A DNA stretch of 64,000 bases from Marinobacter qingdaonensis (GTDB lineage Bacteria; Pseudomonadota; Gammaproteobacteria; Pseudomonadales; Oleiphilaceae), in contig NZ_JAYDCJ010000003.1 of NCBI RefSeq assembly GCF_034555935.1, forward strand, positions 1,922,001 to 1,986,000. Reading direction: 5' to 3'. Below are positions 8,159 through 17,428 of the stretch, in pieces. Below the pieces are notes generated by a model. That model saw nothing but the letters and a program-made list of their open reading frames with translations. It searched no databases and was not told the origin of the DNA. The position numbers were made by a program, and so were the translations under genes. The first letter of the stretch is position 1. Each line of letters starts with the position of its first letter.

Positions 8159-9196
8159 TCAGGCCAATGGAGCCAGGCGAACTTCTTCGTTCTGAGCTGA
8201 TGCGAGCATGTTCGAATAGAGTTCCACGTATTGCTTCGTCATCGTGTCTACGGAGAAGCGATCCAAGGCTCTCTTCCTTCCCGATTTCCTGATCTGTTTA
8301 TATTGCTGCGAGTCTTCTTTCAACCTTCTTATGGCCCTGGCGAATTCGTCGGTATCATTCACAGGACAAAGAAAACCATCCACTCCGTTTCGGATGATCT
8401 CAGTAATTGGCGCTATTTCGGAGGTGACAACCGGCAACCCGCTTGCCATTGCCTCCACAATAACTAAACCAAACCCTTCACTGCGTGATGGAAAGAGAAG
8501 CACATCTGCATCCTGCAGGGCTTGGACTACCTGCTCCTCATTGGCCAAGTGACCAATATCGCGAGTGTTACCCTTCACTCTTCCTTCTTGCGGGCCGGTA
8601 TAGAGGAGCTCAAAACCTGGGCCCAGCTTCCGCATTATTGGTTGAAGAAGATCAACGCCTTTTCTGGAGATCCAGCTACCAACATAGAGTAAGCGGAAGG
8701 GTTCGTTGCCTTCGTCCTTAGGTTTTGGGAAGAATCGATCAGTATCAATGCCGTTATAAATGACCCGGATGGGATGATCAACCAGGTCCTTCCGGGTTGC
8801 ATCGGCTGCAAATTCGCTAACTGTCGTAGCTTGATTGGCAAGACGTAGCATGCGTCTTTCATTCGGAGCAATCCAGAATTGATGGTACAAGGCTCGCAGA
8901 ATACCCTTTTGCTTCCGAAGTTCAGGGCGATGAACTGTATGATGAACAGTAACGACCAACGGCATGTCTTTGGGTAGTAGCCGCCAGTTTAGCCAAGTAT
9001 TGGCGTGAACAATGTTTGACCAGTCGGGGGCTTGGGGGTGCCTTACACTCCAAGGGCAGTATTCAGCACGATGGGGTAACCAAGTTATTTCGGCCCTTAC
9101 CCCTCGGGCATTCAGGTTGTCCGCGAGCGTTCGCGTGAACACATCGGTACCAGTCCCAGTTCGAACTGTGGGGAACCATACAGCCGGTGTAATCAT
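8159..9196 (-). CDS. GT4 family glycosyltransferase
   Basis: A 345-residue GT-B enzyme. The N-terminal half shows the RTGTGTDVFTRTLA glycine-rich loop. The C-terminal donor-binding domain has RLLYVGSWISRKGVD and the E-x7-E motif (EGFGLVIVEAMASG), as in retaining GT4 enzymes. It acts on an unknown lipid-linked oligosaccharide at the cytoplasmic face. It lies 7 bases upstream of the GT2 gene, so the two are almost certainly cotranscribed. No clear ribosome-binding site precedes the ATG. Confidence 0.85.
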   Translation of the reverse strand: MITPAVWFPTVRTGTGTDVFTRTLADNLNARGVRAEITWLPHRAEYCPWSVRHPQAPDWSNIVHANTWLNWRLLPKDMPLVVTVHHTVHRPELRKQKGILRALYHQFWIAPNERRMLRLANQATTVSEFAADATRKDLVDHPIRVIYNGIDTDRFFPKPKDEGNEPFRLLYVGSWISRKGVDLLQPIMRKLGPGFELLYTGPQEGRVKGNTRDIGHLANEEQVVQALQDADVLLFPSRSEGFGLVIVEAMASGLPVVTSEIAPITEIIRNGVDGFLCPVNDTDEFARAIRRLKEDSQQYKQIRKSGRKRALDRFSVDTMTKQYVELYSNMLASAQNEEVRLAPLA

Positions 9197-9249
9197 AGGG
9201 TGTCCGTAGATTAAGGCGGCAGAGATATCGGGTTTGAGAAAAGGTAGCT

Positions 9250-10467
9250 TCAGGCTCTGAGTTTCTCAAAGATTCCGAGGTATCGGTTTTTGACGTTGCT
9301 CCACGAAAATTGTTCTATAGCATACTCTTTAAGGGCATCAATTTCATCAGTTGCAGCTTCTGATAGGGATAACCTTTGAACAACTTGTTCGGCAAAGATA
9401 GTGGTATCCTTGGGATTAACGAGGCAGAGACTTCTGAATTGCGGTGGAACGACATCTTGAGTAGCTGCGACATTACCTATTAAAATCGGACACCGAAAAC
9501 TCATTGCTTCAATCGTTACAAGCCCCAAACCTTCGACATCTCCATTCTCGGCCTCTATGAACGGTGCGCAGAAAAGGCTGGCAGATTGGTAGTACTGAGG
9601 TAGCTTTTTCTGGGGAAGTGCGCCAACGAAACGGACTGACTCTGACAGTCCCAGCCGATGGGTTTGTTCTTCCAGATTAATCCGTTCGGGACCATCGCCA
9701 ACGATGATTAACTCGCAGTCGCTTTGATGCAGAAGAATTCGTGGAAGTGCTTCGATCAGGTATTTCAGCCCTTTCTTCTCAACCAGCCGGCCAACAAACA
9801 GAATCTGGCCCGGCACCCTTTTCCTCGACGGCAATCTGAAATTTGACTCAAAGCCAATGCCCATTGGTGCTACATGGATGGATTCCTCTTTTGCACCTAG
9901 CCCAGTGGCTATTGGTTTCATGGGGCTGCTCGCTACCGTGACCGCATCTGCTCGCTCTAATACCTTTCGCTTCAGCCAGGTTCCAATAGGCCCTCGGAGC
10001 GCAAATAAATCCGCTCCATGGGAGGTGACGAGGACAGGCGGAAGAGGGCTGATTCGAGAAAGCAGCCACAGGACAAGACCTTGGGGAATGATCCAGTGGC
10101 AGTGAATTGCGATCGGGCGGACTTTTCGAATCGCACTGAGGGCAGCAACACACATGGAAAATACAAAAAGCGGAACGAGTAGCCACTTTAATGGGTTACG
10201 TTTCAGATTCGTAAGGATGCCTCCTCCATAAACAAGGGTTTGAAATTTTTCTGGAGCATAAGAGAAGCGTTGCACGCATACGGGGCCCAGCCATTCCTTT
10301 TTTTCTGAGCCAGGAGATCGAGCTGTAACGACAGTAACCTCATAATCTTCTGAAAGCTCGACACAAAGCCGGTGCACGAAGTTTGGTTCATGGTCGTCCG
10401 GCCAGCGTGGATAGGTTGAAGCAAGAACAAGTAATCTTGGTTTGGATTCGGATTCTCTGGCTGGCAT
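9250..10467 (-). CDS. GT4 family glycosyltransferase
   Basis: A 405-residue GT-B enzyme. N-terminal RLLVLASTYPRWPDDHEPNF is typical of GT4 enzymes. A donor-domain loop ILFVGRLVEKKGLKYLIEAL and the motif EAENGDVEGLGLVTIEAMSF (the E-x7-E region) are visible. It is the first gene of the leftward three-gene set. Its start faces the MBL-fold relic at 10549-11030, so its promoter must lie in or beyond decayed DNA. Sugar specificity is unknown. Confidence 0.85.
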   Translation of the reverse strand: MPARESESKPRLLVLASTYPRWPDDHEPNFVHRLCVELSEDYEVTVVTARSPGSEKKEWLGPVCVQRFSYAPEKFQTLVYGGGILTNLKRNPLKWLLVPLFVFSMCVAALSAIRKVRPIAIHCHWIIPQGLVLWLLSRISPLPPVLVTSHGADLFALRGPIGTWLKRKVLERADAVTVASSPMKPIATGLGAKEESIHVAPMGIGFESNFRLPSRKRVPGQILFVGRLVEKKGLKYLIEALPRILLHQSDCELIIVGDGPERINLEEQTHRLGLSESVRFVGALPQKKLPQYYQSASLFCAPFIEAENGDVEGLGLVTIEAMSFRCPILIGNVAATQDVVPPQFRSLCLVNPKDTTIFAEQVVQRLSLSEAATDEIDALKEYAIEQFSWSNVKNRYLGIFEKLRA

Positions 10468-10548
10468 GTCTCAGGGCGCTTAGATTTTCTTGTTGGTAAC
10501 AACGGAGGATAAGTAGCTCAGGTGAATCTGTCGAGCTGAACCAGAAAT

Positions 10549-11030
10549 TTAGATCTCAGCCTCCTCCAACAGTTCGGGCACCTCGGTTTCTCATCCGAAT
10601 CTTTCGTAGATCCGTTCTCGCATGATATTCCTAGCCGCAGCCTCTCCATGGGGAATGTAGACTTTTCCCGGATGCAATGAGTCCTGCGCAAGCCAATCCT
10701 TGATCTCTTTATGTGAGCATGCCTAACACCTTCCTCCTGCAGCAAATCGGAGTCCGGAAGCAGCGCTTAGAAATGTTCGTGTTTCGCTTTCGTGCAGTAG
10801 ATTTTTTCCTCGAACCCATTCTTTAAGTCGCGGGAAGGTAGCCAGAATGACCTATATGAGTATCGCATTCACCGACGCAGGCCCCACCGAAAATGGCGAC
10901 CACCCCTAGATTGCAATTTTTTCACCCCTTTGGACAGGCTGCAATTGACGAGCAGACGATGCTCTCCATCAAGGTAAAGGTTTTGGGAACCGGTAACGGT
11001 GCCTCTGGTGCTAAGAGAGAGGAGTTTCAT
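10549..11030 (-). pseudogene. Decayed, internally deleted copy of the MBL-fold RNase gene
   Basis: Read leftwards from 11030, this begins MKLLSLSTRGTVTGS and HRLLVNCSLSKGVKKL, clearly matching MKLQFLGATGTVTGS and HRLLVDCGMYQGVKTL of the intact gene at 15213-16574. A later frame gives PDSDLLQEEGVRHAH (intact PDAGFLQEEDAKYAF). The sequence then jumps to EIKDWLAQ and IPHGEAAARNIMRERIYERF, matching the last 40 or so residues of the intact protein. About 280 central residues, including most of the metallo-beta-lactamase core, are missing. Frameshifts are present and the terminal Trp codon is TGA. The flanks 10468-10548 and 11031-11296 show no gene. Confidence 0.85.
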
Positions 11031-11296
11031 CGGCGTATCCTTCGGATTCTTTGTTCTATGAGTGATACTATGACGTAGATTTCGGAATGATGATAACCAT
11101 TGGTTTTGATCCGGCTCTGTTTCCGTACAACACAGTCTTTTCAAGTTGCTGTTCAGGCATGGCTGTAATCCTGAGCTCTAATTTTGGTTCAGGTATTTGG
11201 TGCTGAAAACAATCAGGAAGTTTGATTATTTTTTGCCGTATAACGTTAAGGGAATCCAATAGGCTGAGTTCCTGTGATGCCGACACGGACTGCTGA

Positions 11297-12577
11297 ATGT
11301 TTTATAAGCTCAAGGGAAATTCGTTGATCAAGGGCTCTGCGGTCTACTTATTTTCAAATATCCTAAATGCGGCCATTCCATTTGCCTTGCTGCCAGTGCT
11401 GACTCGCTTCCTAGAGCCAGCGGAATACGGCCAGGTGGCGATGTATCAAGTGCTTTTGGGGATACTCGGTGCATTCGTGGGGTTGAATGTTGCCGGCTCG
11501 GTGGCGCGCAAATATTACGATGATTTCCTTAAGACTGATGATCTGCAGAGGTTCATCGGGGCCTGCTTTCAGATTATGTTGCTAAGCGGTGCAGTGATAT
11601 TTGTGTTGATGATTATTTTTGGGACTGATGTCGCTTTCTGGATGGGACTTCCAGTTGGCTGGGTCTATCTTGCGGTGCTTGTAAGCATGGCTGCATTTGC
11701 AGTCAGGCTTCGTCTCCTCCAGTGGCAGGTCCGAAAACAAGCGGTAAGATATGGGGAATTCCAAGTATCGCAAGGCTTCGTGAATATGGCTCTATCACTG
11801 ACATTGGTGGTAGGCTTGTTGTTGGGGTCAGAGGGACGAATTATCGCGTTGTCCTTCACTACCATTCTTTTTGCCTTGGCGGCAATTGGGCTCCTCTTTC
11901 GGGACCGATTGATCAATTTTCTGTCATGGAGTCCCCGATTAATCAAAGATGCTCTCAGTCATGGTGTTCCTCTGATACCTCACGCTGTGGGACTCGTTCT
12001 CCTAGCTTCATTTGATCGTTTGATAATTAACGATAAGCTCGGTCTTGCTGAAGCTGGAATCTATATGGTTGCGGCGCAGCTAGCTGGTGGAATGGCGCTA
12101 TTCTTCGATGCGATCAATAAAGCATATGTTCCGTGGTTGTTCGAGCACCTCAAACAGAACAGATCCTCGGACAAACAAAGGATTGTTCGGCTGACCTATA
12201 TCTGCTTCTTTTTTATTCTTTTAGCGACAACAATCATAGCCTTATCTGGGCCATGGCTCGTTGTGCTCGTGGCAGGGCAGAACTATTCTGGAGCCGGTTC
12301 GGTGATTGGTTGGTTGGCACTCGGTCAAGCGTTTGGTGGATTTTATCTCATGGTTACAAACTACATAATTTTCTCAAAACGGACCGGATTACTCTCACTT
12401 GTTACGATCTCTTCCGGACTGGTCAACATAATACTATTGATTTTTATGGTTGAAGTTATGGGGATCGAAGGTGCGGCGATAGCTTTTTGTGTTTCAATGG
12501 CAATTCGATTCTTTCTCACTTGGTGGGTTGCCCAAAGACTCAACCCGATGCCGTGGTTTAATATTAAGTCAAAATGA
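11297..12577 (+). CDS. Oligosaccharide flippase (Wzx-like)
   Basis: A 426-residue MATE/MOP-superfamily membrane protein with about twelve hydrophobic segments. The N terminus is typical of Wzx-type flippases (FSNILNAAIPFALLPVLTRF, then LEPAEYGQ). Such proteins move undecaprenyl-pyrophosphate-linked oligosaccharides across the inner membrane. It is followed by a pyruvyltransferase-like and a GT-B-like gene, which may build or decorate its substrate. No partner polymerase is encoded in this 11-15 kb block. Confidence 0.85.
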   Translation: MFYKLKGNSLIKGSAVYLFSNILNAAIPFALLPVLTRFLEPAEYGQVAMYQVLLGILGAFVGLNVAGSVARKYYDDFLKTDDLQRFIGACFQIMLLSGAVIFVLMIIFGTDVAFWMGLPVGWVYLAVLVSMAAFAVRLRLLQWQVRKQAVRYGEFQVSQGFVNMALSLTLVVGLLLGSEGRIIALSFTTILFALAAIGLLFRDRLINFLSWSPRLIKDALSHGVPLIPHAVGLVLLASFDRLIINDKLGLAEAGIYMVAAQLAGGMALFFDAINKAYVPWLFEHLKQNRSSDKQRIVRLTYICFFFILLATTIIALSGPWLVVLVAGQNYSGAGSVIGWLALGQAFGGFYLMVTNYIIFSKRTGLLSLVTISSGLVNIILLIFMVEVMGIEGAAIAFCVSMAIRFFLTWWVAQRLNPMPWFNIKSK

Positions 12578-12643
12578 TTTAATTTTTAGTAGGTTTTTTC
12601 TGTTGGTGGGTAAATTAAGTAGATAACAAACTGAGTTATAAAA

Positions 12644-13744
12644 GTGAAAAAAATAGTAATCGTAAGCACCTACCCAGAATTTGGGTCAAGGAATATTGGT
12701 GACCAGCTAATAGTCGATTGTTTGATTGACATAGTTGATTCCTTCGGCATTTCGAGCGTAGACGTTGTTTGGAGGGCTGACGAGTGGGCTAATATTTCAA
12801 ACAAGATACTTGGTGCAGACCATATTTTTTTCGCGTGCCTCGCAGTTCGACCCAACATGCACAGGAAAGAATATCCATATCTAAAGAATATTATTAAGTG
12901 CGGAGTGCCATTCTCAGTGGTATCAGCTGGCACAGACTTACCAGTTAACTGTAAGAGAAGCATTTTTAATGATGTCTCTAATGAAACCCTTGAATTGTTA
13001 GACGAAATAAATAGGGGAGCAACGGTAATCACAACGAGGGGGGTGTTGACCCAAGAATTTTTTCATATTCATGGCCTTAATAGGGCTAAATTTACTGGAG
13101 ATGTGGCGTTCTATAGTAAGTTGTTCAAAGGAGTTCCCTTTGGCATAGGAAAAGATATAAAGAATATTATTGTTTCCGACCCACACCGATCAAGTTTTTA
13201 CATGAAGTCGTTTCAGCGCCTAATAGAAGGTGTAAGATCTTTATTCCCATCGGCGAAAGTTAGGGTGGCCATTCACGGGGTTAATCCGGCGATTGAAACG
13301 GTTTGCAGTCAAATGAAGGTGCCTGCTACTCGGGTTTATGAAGACCCGAAAAGGGGCTTGGAAATTTATAACGATGCGGATTTGCATGTGGGTTACCGGG
13401 TTCATGGTCATGTTTCGGCGTTGAAGCGCAGAATTTACTCCTATTTGCTGGAGCAAGATGGTAGGGGCTGCGATTACGGACTTACAATCAACAGAAAGAT
13501 AAGTGCCCCCAATTACCTACACGAAGATGACGACAGTGTGGTTCTTCACTACTTCAAGAAAATCTTTAGTCTGGTTTCAAGCTACAAGATTTCGGCTTCG
13601 TCTGCTCCAGCAGATGAGATTGTTTCGATGATTCGCGCTGATAAAGAAAACGGTTTTGTAAGATTTAATGGATTGGAAAGGCAGATAGATGATTTTAACG
13701 TCGAAGTGGAAAAATCGGTAAAAGAGTCGTTAAATGAGGGATAG
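12644..13744 (+). CDS. Polysaccharide pyruvyltransferase-family protein
   Basis: A 366-residue protein. The N-terminal motif STYPEFGSRNIGDQLI and the C-terminal DLHVGYRVHGHVSALKRR are diagnostic of the polysaccharide pyruvyltransferase (CsaB/WcaK) family, which adds ketal pyruvate to sugars. It is a paralogue of 50519-51667 (DLHVGYRLHGHISFLRRR). It is AT-rich relative to the neighbouring sugar genes, suggesting recent acquisition. Its last codons overlap the start of the next gene, and the same pair of families recurs near 50-55 kb. Pyruvyl transfer is the family expectation; the substrate is unknown. Confidence 0.8.
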   Translation: MKKIVIVSTYPEFGSRNIGDQLIVDCLIDIVDSFGISSVDVVWRADEWANISNKILGADHIFFACLAVRPNMHRKEYPYLKNIIKCGVPFSVVSAGTDLPVNCKRSIFNDVSNETLELLDEINRGATVITTRGVLTQEFFHIHGLNRAKFTGDVAFYSKLFKGVPFGIGKDIKNIIVSDPHRSSFYMKSFQRLIEGVRSLFPSAKVRVAIHGVNPAIETVCSQMKVPATRVYEDPKRGLEIYNDADLHVGYRVHGHVSALKRRIYSYLLEQDGRGCDYGLTINRKISAPNYLHEDDDSVVLHYFKKIFSLVSSYKISASSAPADEIVSMIRADKENGFVRFNGLERQIDDFNVEVEKSVKESLNEG

Positions 13745-15134
13745 CTTTCTAGGGTGGTACAAGAATGCGCAGGCAGTTTTGTCTGTAGAGCCTGAGATAT
13801 GGCTCGCTTATTTGCATGGTCAGCAGTTAGAGAACCTTCCCCATCTGACTCGGGCAAAGCCTAGATTTCGTGGAGCTTGCATGCGGTTGATGGTGTTCTT
13901 TTACTACCTTACGAAAAATCTCCGTGTTGGTTTGGAGAGCAGTCATACAGGCGAACATGATTCAAAGTTCCTTTTCTACGGTAGCTCTGCTAATCAACTT
14001 AATGCGATGAACGCTACTATTGATGCGCTCAAGTCAAAGGGAGAAGCTGTAACCGCTATTGCGGCGTCTGAAGCCCGCGGGACTGAGGAGCAAAAGGCGC
14101 GTTATCAACCCTGTTATTTTTCTGTGTCTGATGAATTGAAGGCTATTGCGCTATTGGTATCGCGCGGAATCGGGCTTTATCAAGTATTAAAACGAAGGAG
14201 GTCAGAGTCTGCAAGTTGGTACTTCAATCATTTTTGTAAGCCTTATGTTTGCCTTGTCTATTTTGAGCGATTATTAAAGGAGGTTCGGCCTGAGTTTGTC
14301 ATTACCTCTAACGACCATAATGTCGAAAACCGGTGTTTGTTAGCTGTAGCCCAAAAAATGGGTGTGCGTACCGTGTATATGCAACACGCATCGGTCAGCG
14401 AAGTATTCCCGGCTTTAAGCGTGGACTATGCCTTCCTGGATGGTCAGGCAGCGTTGGACGTATACAAAAAGTGCCGGGGAAATCGACCGGCTCATTTTAA
14501 TGGGCCTCGGACGGTTGATGTTTTTCTTGCCGGGCAGCAAAAGCCCCTGAATTTTTTCCGCAGAAACGGCGCGTCGTGCGTCGGCGTAGCGCTGAACCCT
14601 TTGGACGATGGTGACGCAGTGGTCTCGCTTGTCGAGACCCTAAGGCGCGCAAGTGTGGAGGTATGCCTCCGTTGGCATCCTCGGCAGGACGAGGAAATAG
14701 TGCGAAGACTGAGGACTGCCTTTTGCGCTGATAAAGGTGTCCTGCTTAGCAACCCCAATCGTGAATCAGTATCAGGATTCATGGAGAAGATACGATTTCT
14801 TGTAGCGGGGAACAGTAGTATCCATCTTGAAGCCGCAATAGCTGGAGTTGCGCCAATTTACTTCGAGTCGACCGCCGTGGATCAACCGGATTATTACGGC
14901 TTTGTGCGAAACGGCATTGCTAAACACGCAGTGACTGGTAGGGATTTGCTGGATATGCTTTCTGTCGAAGATTCATCCTGGCCGAACCCTGCTTCTGTCA
15001 GGTATTACAGCGCCTCGTTTCACACGGAGTGGGAGGGGCGAGAAGGGGGCTTGGTAGCGGATTGCCTGCTCGCACTCAGGAATGGGGAAACAGACCTAAT
15101 GCCGATAAATCCCATAAGCTTAAACGAGTCCTGA
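13734..15134 (+). CDS. GT-B-like capsule/CDP-glycerol transferase-type protein
   Basis: A 466-residue soluble protein. Motifs: VITSNDHNVENR, TVYMQHASVSEVFPAL, LRWHPRQDEE, and GNSSIHLEAAIAG near residue 365. This layout (QH after a strand, HPR, then a Ser-rich donor loop) recalls GT-B enzymes of the CDP-glycerol glycerophosphotransferase and surface-glycan transferase type. It is a paralogue of 53736-55016 (VVYVQHAEISESFPAL, PHPRDD, DYYGFVENGI). It overlaps the pyruvyltransferase-like gene by 11 bases. The transferred group is unknown; a nonulosonate or glycerol-phosphate transferase are possibilities only. Confidence 0.55.
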   Translation: MRDSFLGWYKNAQAVLSVEPEIWLAYLHGQQLENLPHLTRAKPRFRGACMRLMVFFYYLTKNLRVGLESSHTGEHDSKFLFYGSSANQLNAMNATIDALKSKGEAVTAIAASEARGTEEQKARYQPCYFSVSDELKAIALLVSRGIGLYQVLKRRRSESASWYFNHFCKPYVCLVYFERLLKEVRPEFVITSNDHNVENRCLLAVAQKMGVRTVYMQHASVSEVFPALSVDYAFLDGQAALDVYKKCRGNRPAHFNGPRTVDVFLAGQQKPLNFFRRNGASCVGVALNPLDDGDAVVSLVETLRRASVEVCLRWHPRQDEEIVRRLRTAFCADKGVLLSNPNRESVSGFMEKIRFLVAGNSSIHLEAAIAGVAPIYFESTAVDQPDYYGFVRNGIAKHAVTGRDLLDMLSVEDSSWPNPASVRYYSASFHTEWEGREGGLVADCLLALRNGETDLMPINPISLNES

Positions 15135-15212
15135 CCTGAATTTTCCTTAGGACAGGTTTCCGTTCACTGGCGCTTGAGGTTTTGGTTCCTACAGAAAGTT
15201 TCGACTTTTCGA

Positions 15213-16574
15213 TTAGAAATCGACAGCATCGAACAGATCCGGAGCAGTGGCGTTCCAGCCGAGTCTTTCGCGGATGATTTTCCGCATCAAATCACTAGCC
15301 ACCGCCTCCCCATGGGTCACAAAAACCCTCTCCGGCTCCAGCCCCCCTTGCCCCAGCCACGCCAAAATCTCTTCATAATCCCCGTGCGCTGACAGCGAAT
15401 CCAGATTAAAAACATCAGCCCTCACTGCCCAATACTCCCCATGAATTTTCACCGACTCCGCCCCCTTCACCAGGGCATCGCCGCGGGTACCGGGCGCCTG
15501 GAACCCGGCAAACACTATGCTGTTCCGCTCATTGGGTAAAAGCGTTTTCAAGTGGTGAAGCACCCGACCACCACTGGCCATGCCGCTGGCCGAGATGATC
15601 ACGCAGGGGTACAGCACCGCCCCCAATTCGATGGATTCGTCCACGGTTCTAACGCAGGTGGTGTTCTGGTCAATCAGCTCGCACTGGGCGGCATCCAGCT
15701 TGTGTTCCTTGTGGTGCCGGCAAAAAATTTCGGTCGCTTTGATGGCCATGGGGCTGTTCAGGAACACGGGTAGCTTGGGAATTCGTCCCTCACGCATGAT
15801 CTTGTGAATCACGTAGAGCAGCATCTGCGCCCGGCCGACGGCAAACGCCGGGATCAGGACAATACCGCCGCGGCCGACGGTTCGGGTGATGATGTCAGCG
15901 AGCTCCTTTTCCGGGTCGGTCTCTGCGTGCCTTCGGTCGCCGTAGGTGGACTCGCAAATCAGGATGTCGGCTTTCTGAATGGGCTCGGGAGGGCGCATGA
16001 TCAGATCGTTCTGGCGCCCGACATCGCCGCTGAACACGACGGTCTTATTGCTGCCTTTGTGGGTGACGTGCACGCAGGACGAGCCGAGGATATGGCCCGC
16101 GGGCGTGAATTTAACTTGGAACCCTTTTATCGGTTCGAACGTTTCATGGTAGTGAAGCGACTCGAAATGCTTGAGGGCCTCCCAGGCGTCTTTCTGGGTG
16201 AACAGGGGTTCCGGGGTGTCGTGCTTGGAGAACTTTTTGCGGAAGGCGTATTTCGCGTCCTCTTCCTGCAGAAAGCCGGCATCGGGAAGCAATACCTTGC
16301 ACAGCTCGTGGGTGGCGGTGGTGCAGTAGATTTTGCCCTTGAATCCGTTCTTCACCAGTGCCGGCAGGTAACCCGTATGGTCGATGTGAGCGTGGGTAAG
16401 CACAACGGCATTGAGGCTGGAAGGCTCTACCGGAAATGGGGCCCAATTCCGTCGACGCAGGGTTTTAACGCCCTGGTACATGCCGCAGTCGACCAGCAGG
16501 CGGTGCTTATCGTCGGAAAGCAGATAGCGGGAGCCGGTGACCGTACCGGTAGCGCCGAGGAATTGAAGTTTCAT
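15213..16574 (-). CDS. MBL-fold RNA hydrolase (CPSF/RMMBL type)
   Basis: A 453-residue metallo-beta-lactamase-fold protein of the mRNA 3'-end-processing exonuclease type. Visible motifs: HAHIDHTGYLPAL (HxHxDH metal site) near residue 58, GDVGRQND after the central His, a beta-CASP region, and C-terminal SLSAHGDYEEILAWL with VFVTHGE (RMMBL motifs). It is likely a cytoplasmic RNase; the exact substrate in bacteria is poorly known. It is convergent with the capsule-type gene to its left and divergent from cysQ. A decayed second copy lies at 10549-11030. Confidence 0.9.
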   Translation of the reverse strand: MKLQFLGATGTVTGSRYLLSDDKHRLLVDCGMYQGVKTLRRRNWAPFPVEPSSLNAVVLTHAHIDHTGYLPALVKNGFKGKIYCTTATHELCKVLLPDAGFLQEEDAKYAFRKKFSKHDTPEPLFTQKDAWEALKHFESLHYHETFEPIKGFQVKFTPAGHILGSSCVHVTHKGSNKTVVFSGDVGRQNDLIMRPPEPIQKADILICESTYGDRRHAETDPEKELADIITRTVGRGGIVLIPAFAVGRAQMLLYVIHKIMREGRIPKLPVFLNSPMAIKATEIFCRHHKEHKLDAAQCELIDQNTTCVRTVDESIELGAVLYPCVIISASGMASGGRVLHHLKTLLPNERNSIVFAGFQAPGTRGDALVKGAESVKIHGEYWAVRADVFNLDSLSAHGDYEEILAWLGQGGLEPERVFVTHGEAVASDLMRKIIRERLGWNATAPDLFDAVDF

Positions 16575-16663
16575 CAGTCAGCCCTCTGGTGAGCCATGCG
16601 TGCAATGTTAGTATGGCCCATGAGACGACAGACCGTTTTGATTTAAAGCAGGAAGCTGTACAG

Positions 16664-17428
16664 ATGCGGTACGACACCATTCTTTCCGACGTTCTCAAGG
16701 TGGCCGACGAGGCCAGTGAGCGCGTTCTTCATATCTATCAGTCCGATTTTAAGGTGAGCTTCAAAGGCGACGAGTCGCCGATCACCGCCGCTGATATCGC
16801 CAGCCACGAGGTGATCGCTCGCGGATTGCGAAGCATCAGCAGCGACATCCCGATCCTTTCTGAGGAAGGCCAAGAGATTCCCTGGGACGAACGCCGGCAT
16901 TGGCGTCGGTTCTGGCTGATTGACCCGGTCGATGGCACCCGTGAATTTACCCAGCGCTCCGGTGAGTTCACGGTCAACATTGCGCTGATTGAAAATGGAT
17001 CCCCGGTGCTAGGGGTCGTTACCGTGCCGGTTTCCGGTGAAGCCTACTGGGGAGTGGTGGGCGAGGGCGCACACAAGCGAGATCGGGCCGGGCACCGCCA
17101 GGAAATACGGGTGATTGAGCCCAGAAAGCCCTTGCGCGTGGTGGCCAGCAAAAACCACCTGAACGAGGAAACCAGGGCGTTCATCGATGGCATGGGCGAG
17201 CATGAGCTAATTCAGGCCGGGAGTTCCCTCAAGTTCTGCCGCATTGCCGAGGGGCGAGCCGACGTTTACCCAAGGCTGGGGCCCACCTGTGAATGGGATA
17301 CCGCCGCAGCGCAGGCCGTGCTGGTGGCTGCCGGGGGGCGTGTTGAAACCCTGAATGGCGAGGCGCTGCGCTACGGCAAGCAAAACCTGCTGAATCCTCA
17401 TTTCATTGCATCAAGTGGGTGGGTTTGA
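16664..17428 (+). CDS. cysQ: 3'(2'),5'-bisphosphate nucleotidase CysQ
   Basis: A 254-residue inositol-monophosphatase-superfamily enzyme. The metal-binding motifs are clear: SEEGQE near residue 66, DPVDGTREF near 87, and WDTAAAQAVLVAAGG near the C terminus. It hydrolyses PAP to AMP in sulphate assimilation and nucleotide recycling. The ATG at 16664 is preferred because AGGAAG lies 8 bases upstream; in-frame starts at 16589 and 16613 lack one. The stop overlaps the rfaH start (TGATG), so cysQ and rfaH are coupled. Confidence 0.93.
   Translation: MRYDTILSDVLKVADEASERVLHIYQSDFKVSFKGDESPITAADIASHEVIARGLRSISSDIPILSEEGQEIPWDERRHWRRFWLIDPVDGTREFTQRSGEFTVNIALIENGSPVLGVVTVPVSGEAYWGVVGEGAHKRDRAGHRQEIRVIEPRKPLRVVASKNHLNEETRAFIDGMGEHELIQAGSSLKFCRIAEGRADVYPRLGPTCEWDTAAAQAVLVAAGGRVETLNGEALRYGKQNLLNPHFIASSGWV

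Noticed and set aside
10893..11078. 61-codon plus-strand frame as a small gene
   Set aside because: It lies opposite the decayed MBL copy, whose similarity to the intact gene explains the sequence.
15804..16592. 262-codon open frame opposite the MBL-fold RNase gene
   Set aside because: Antisense shadow of a clear metallo-beta-lactamase-fold gene, with no recognisable motif of its own.
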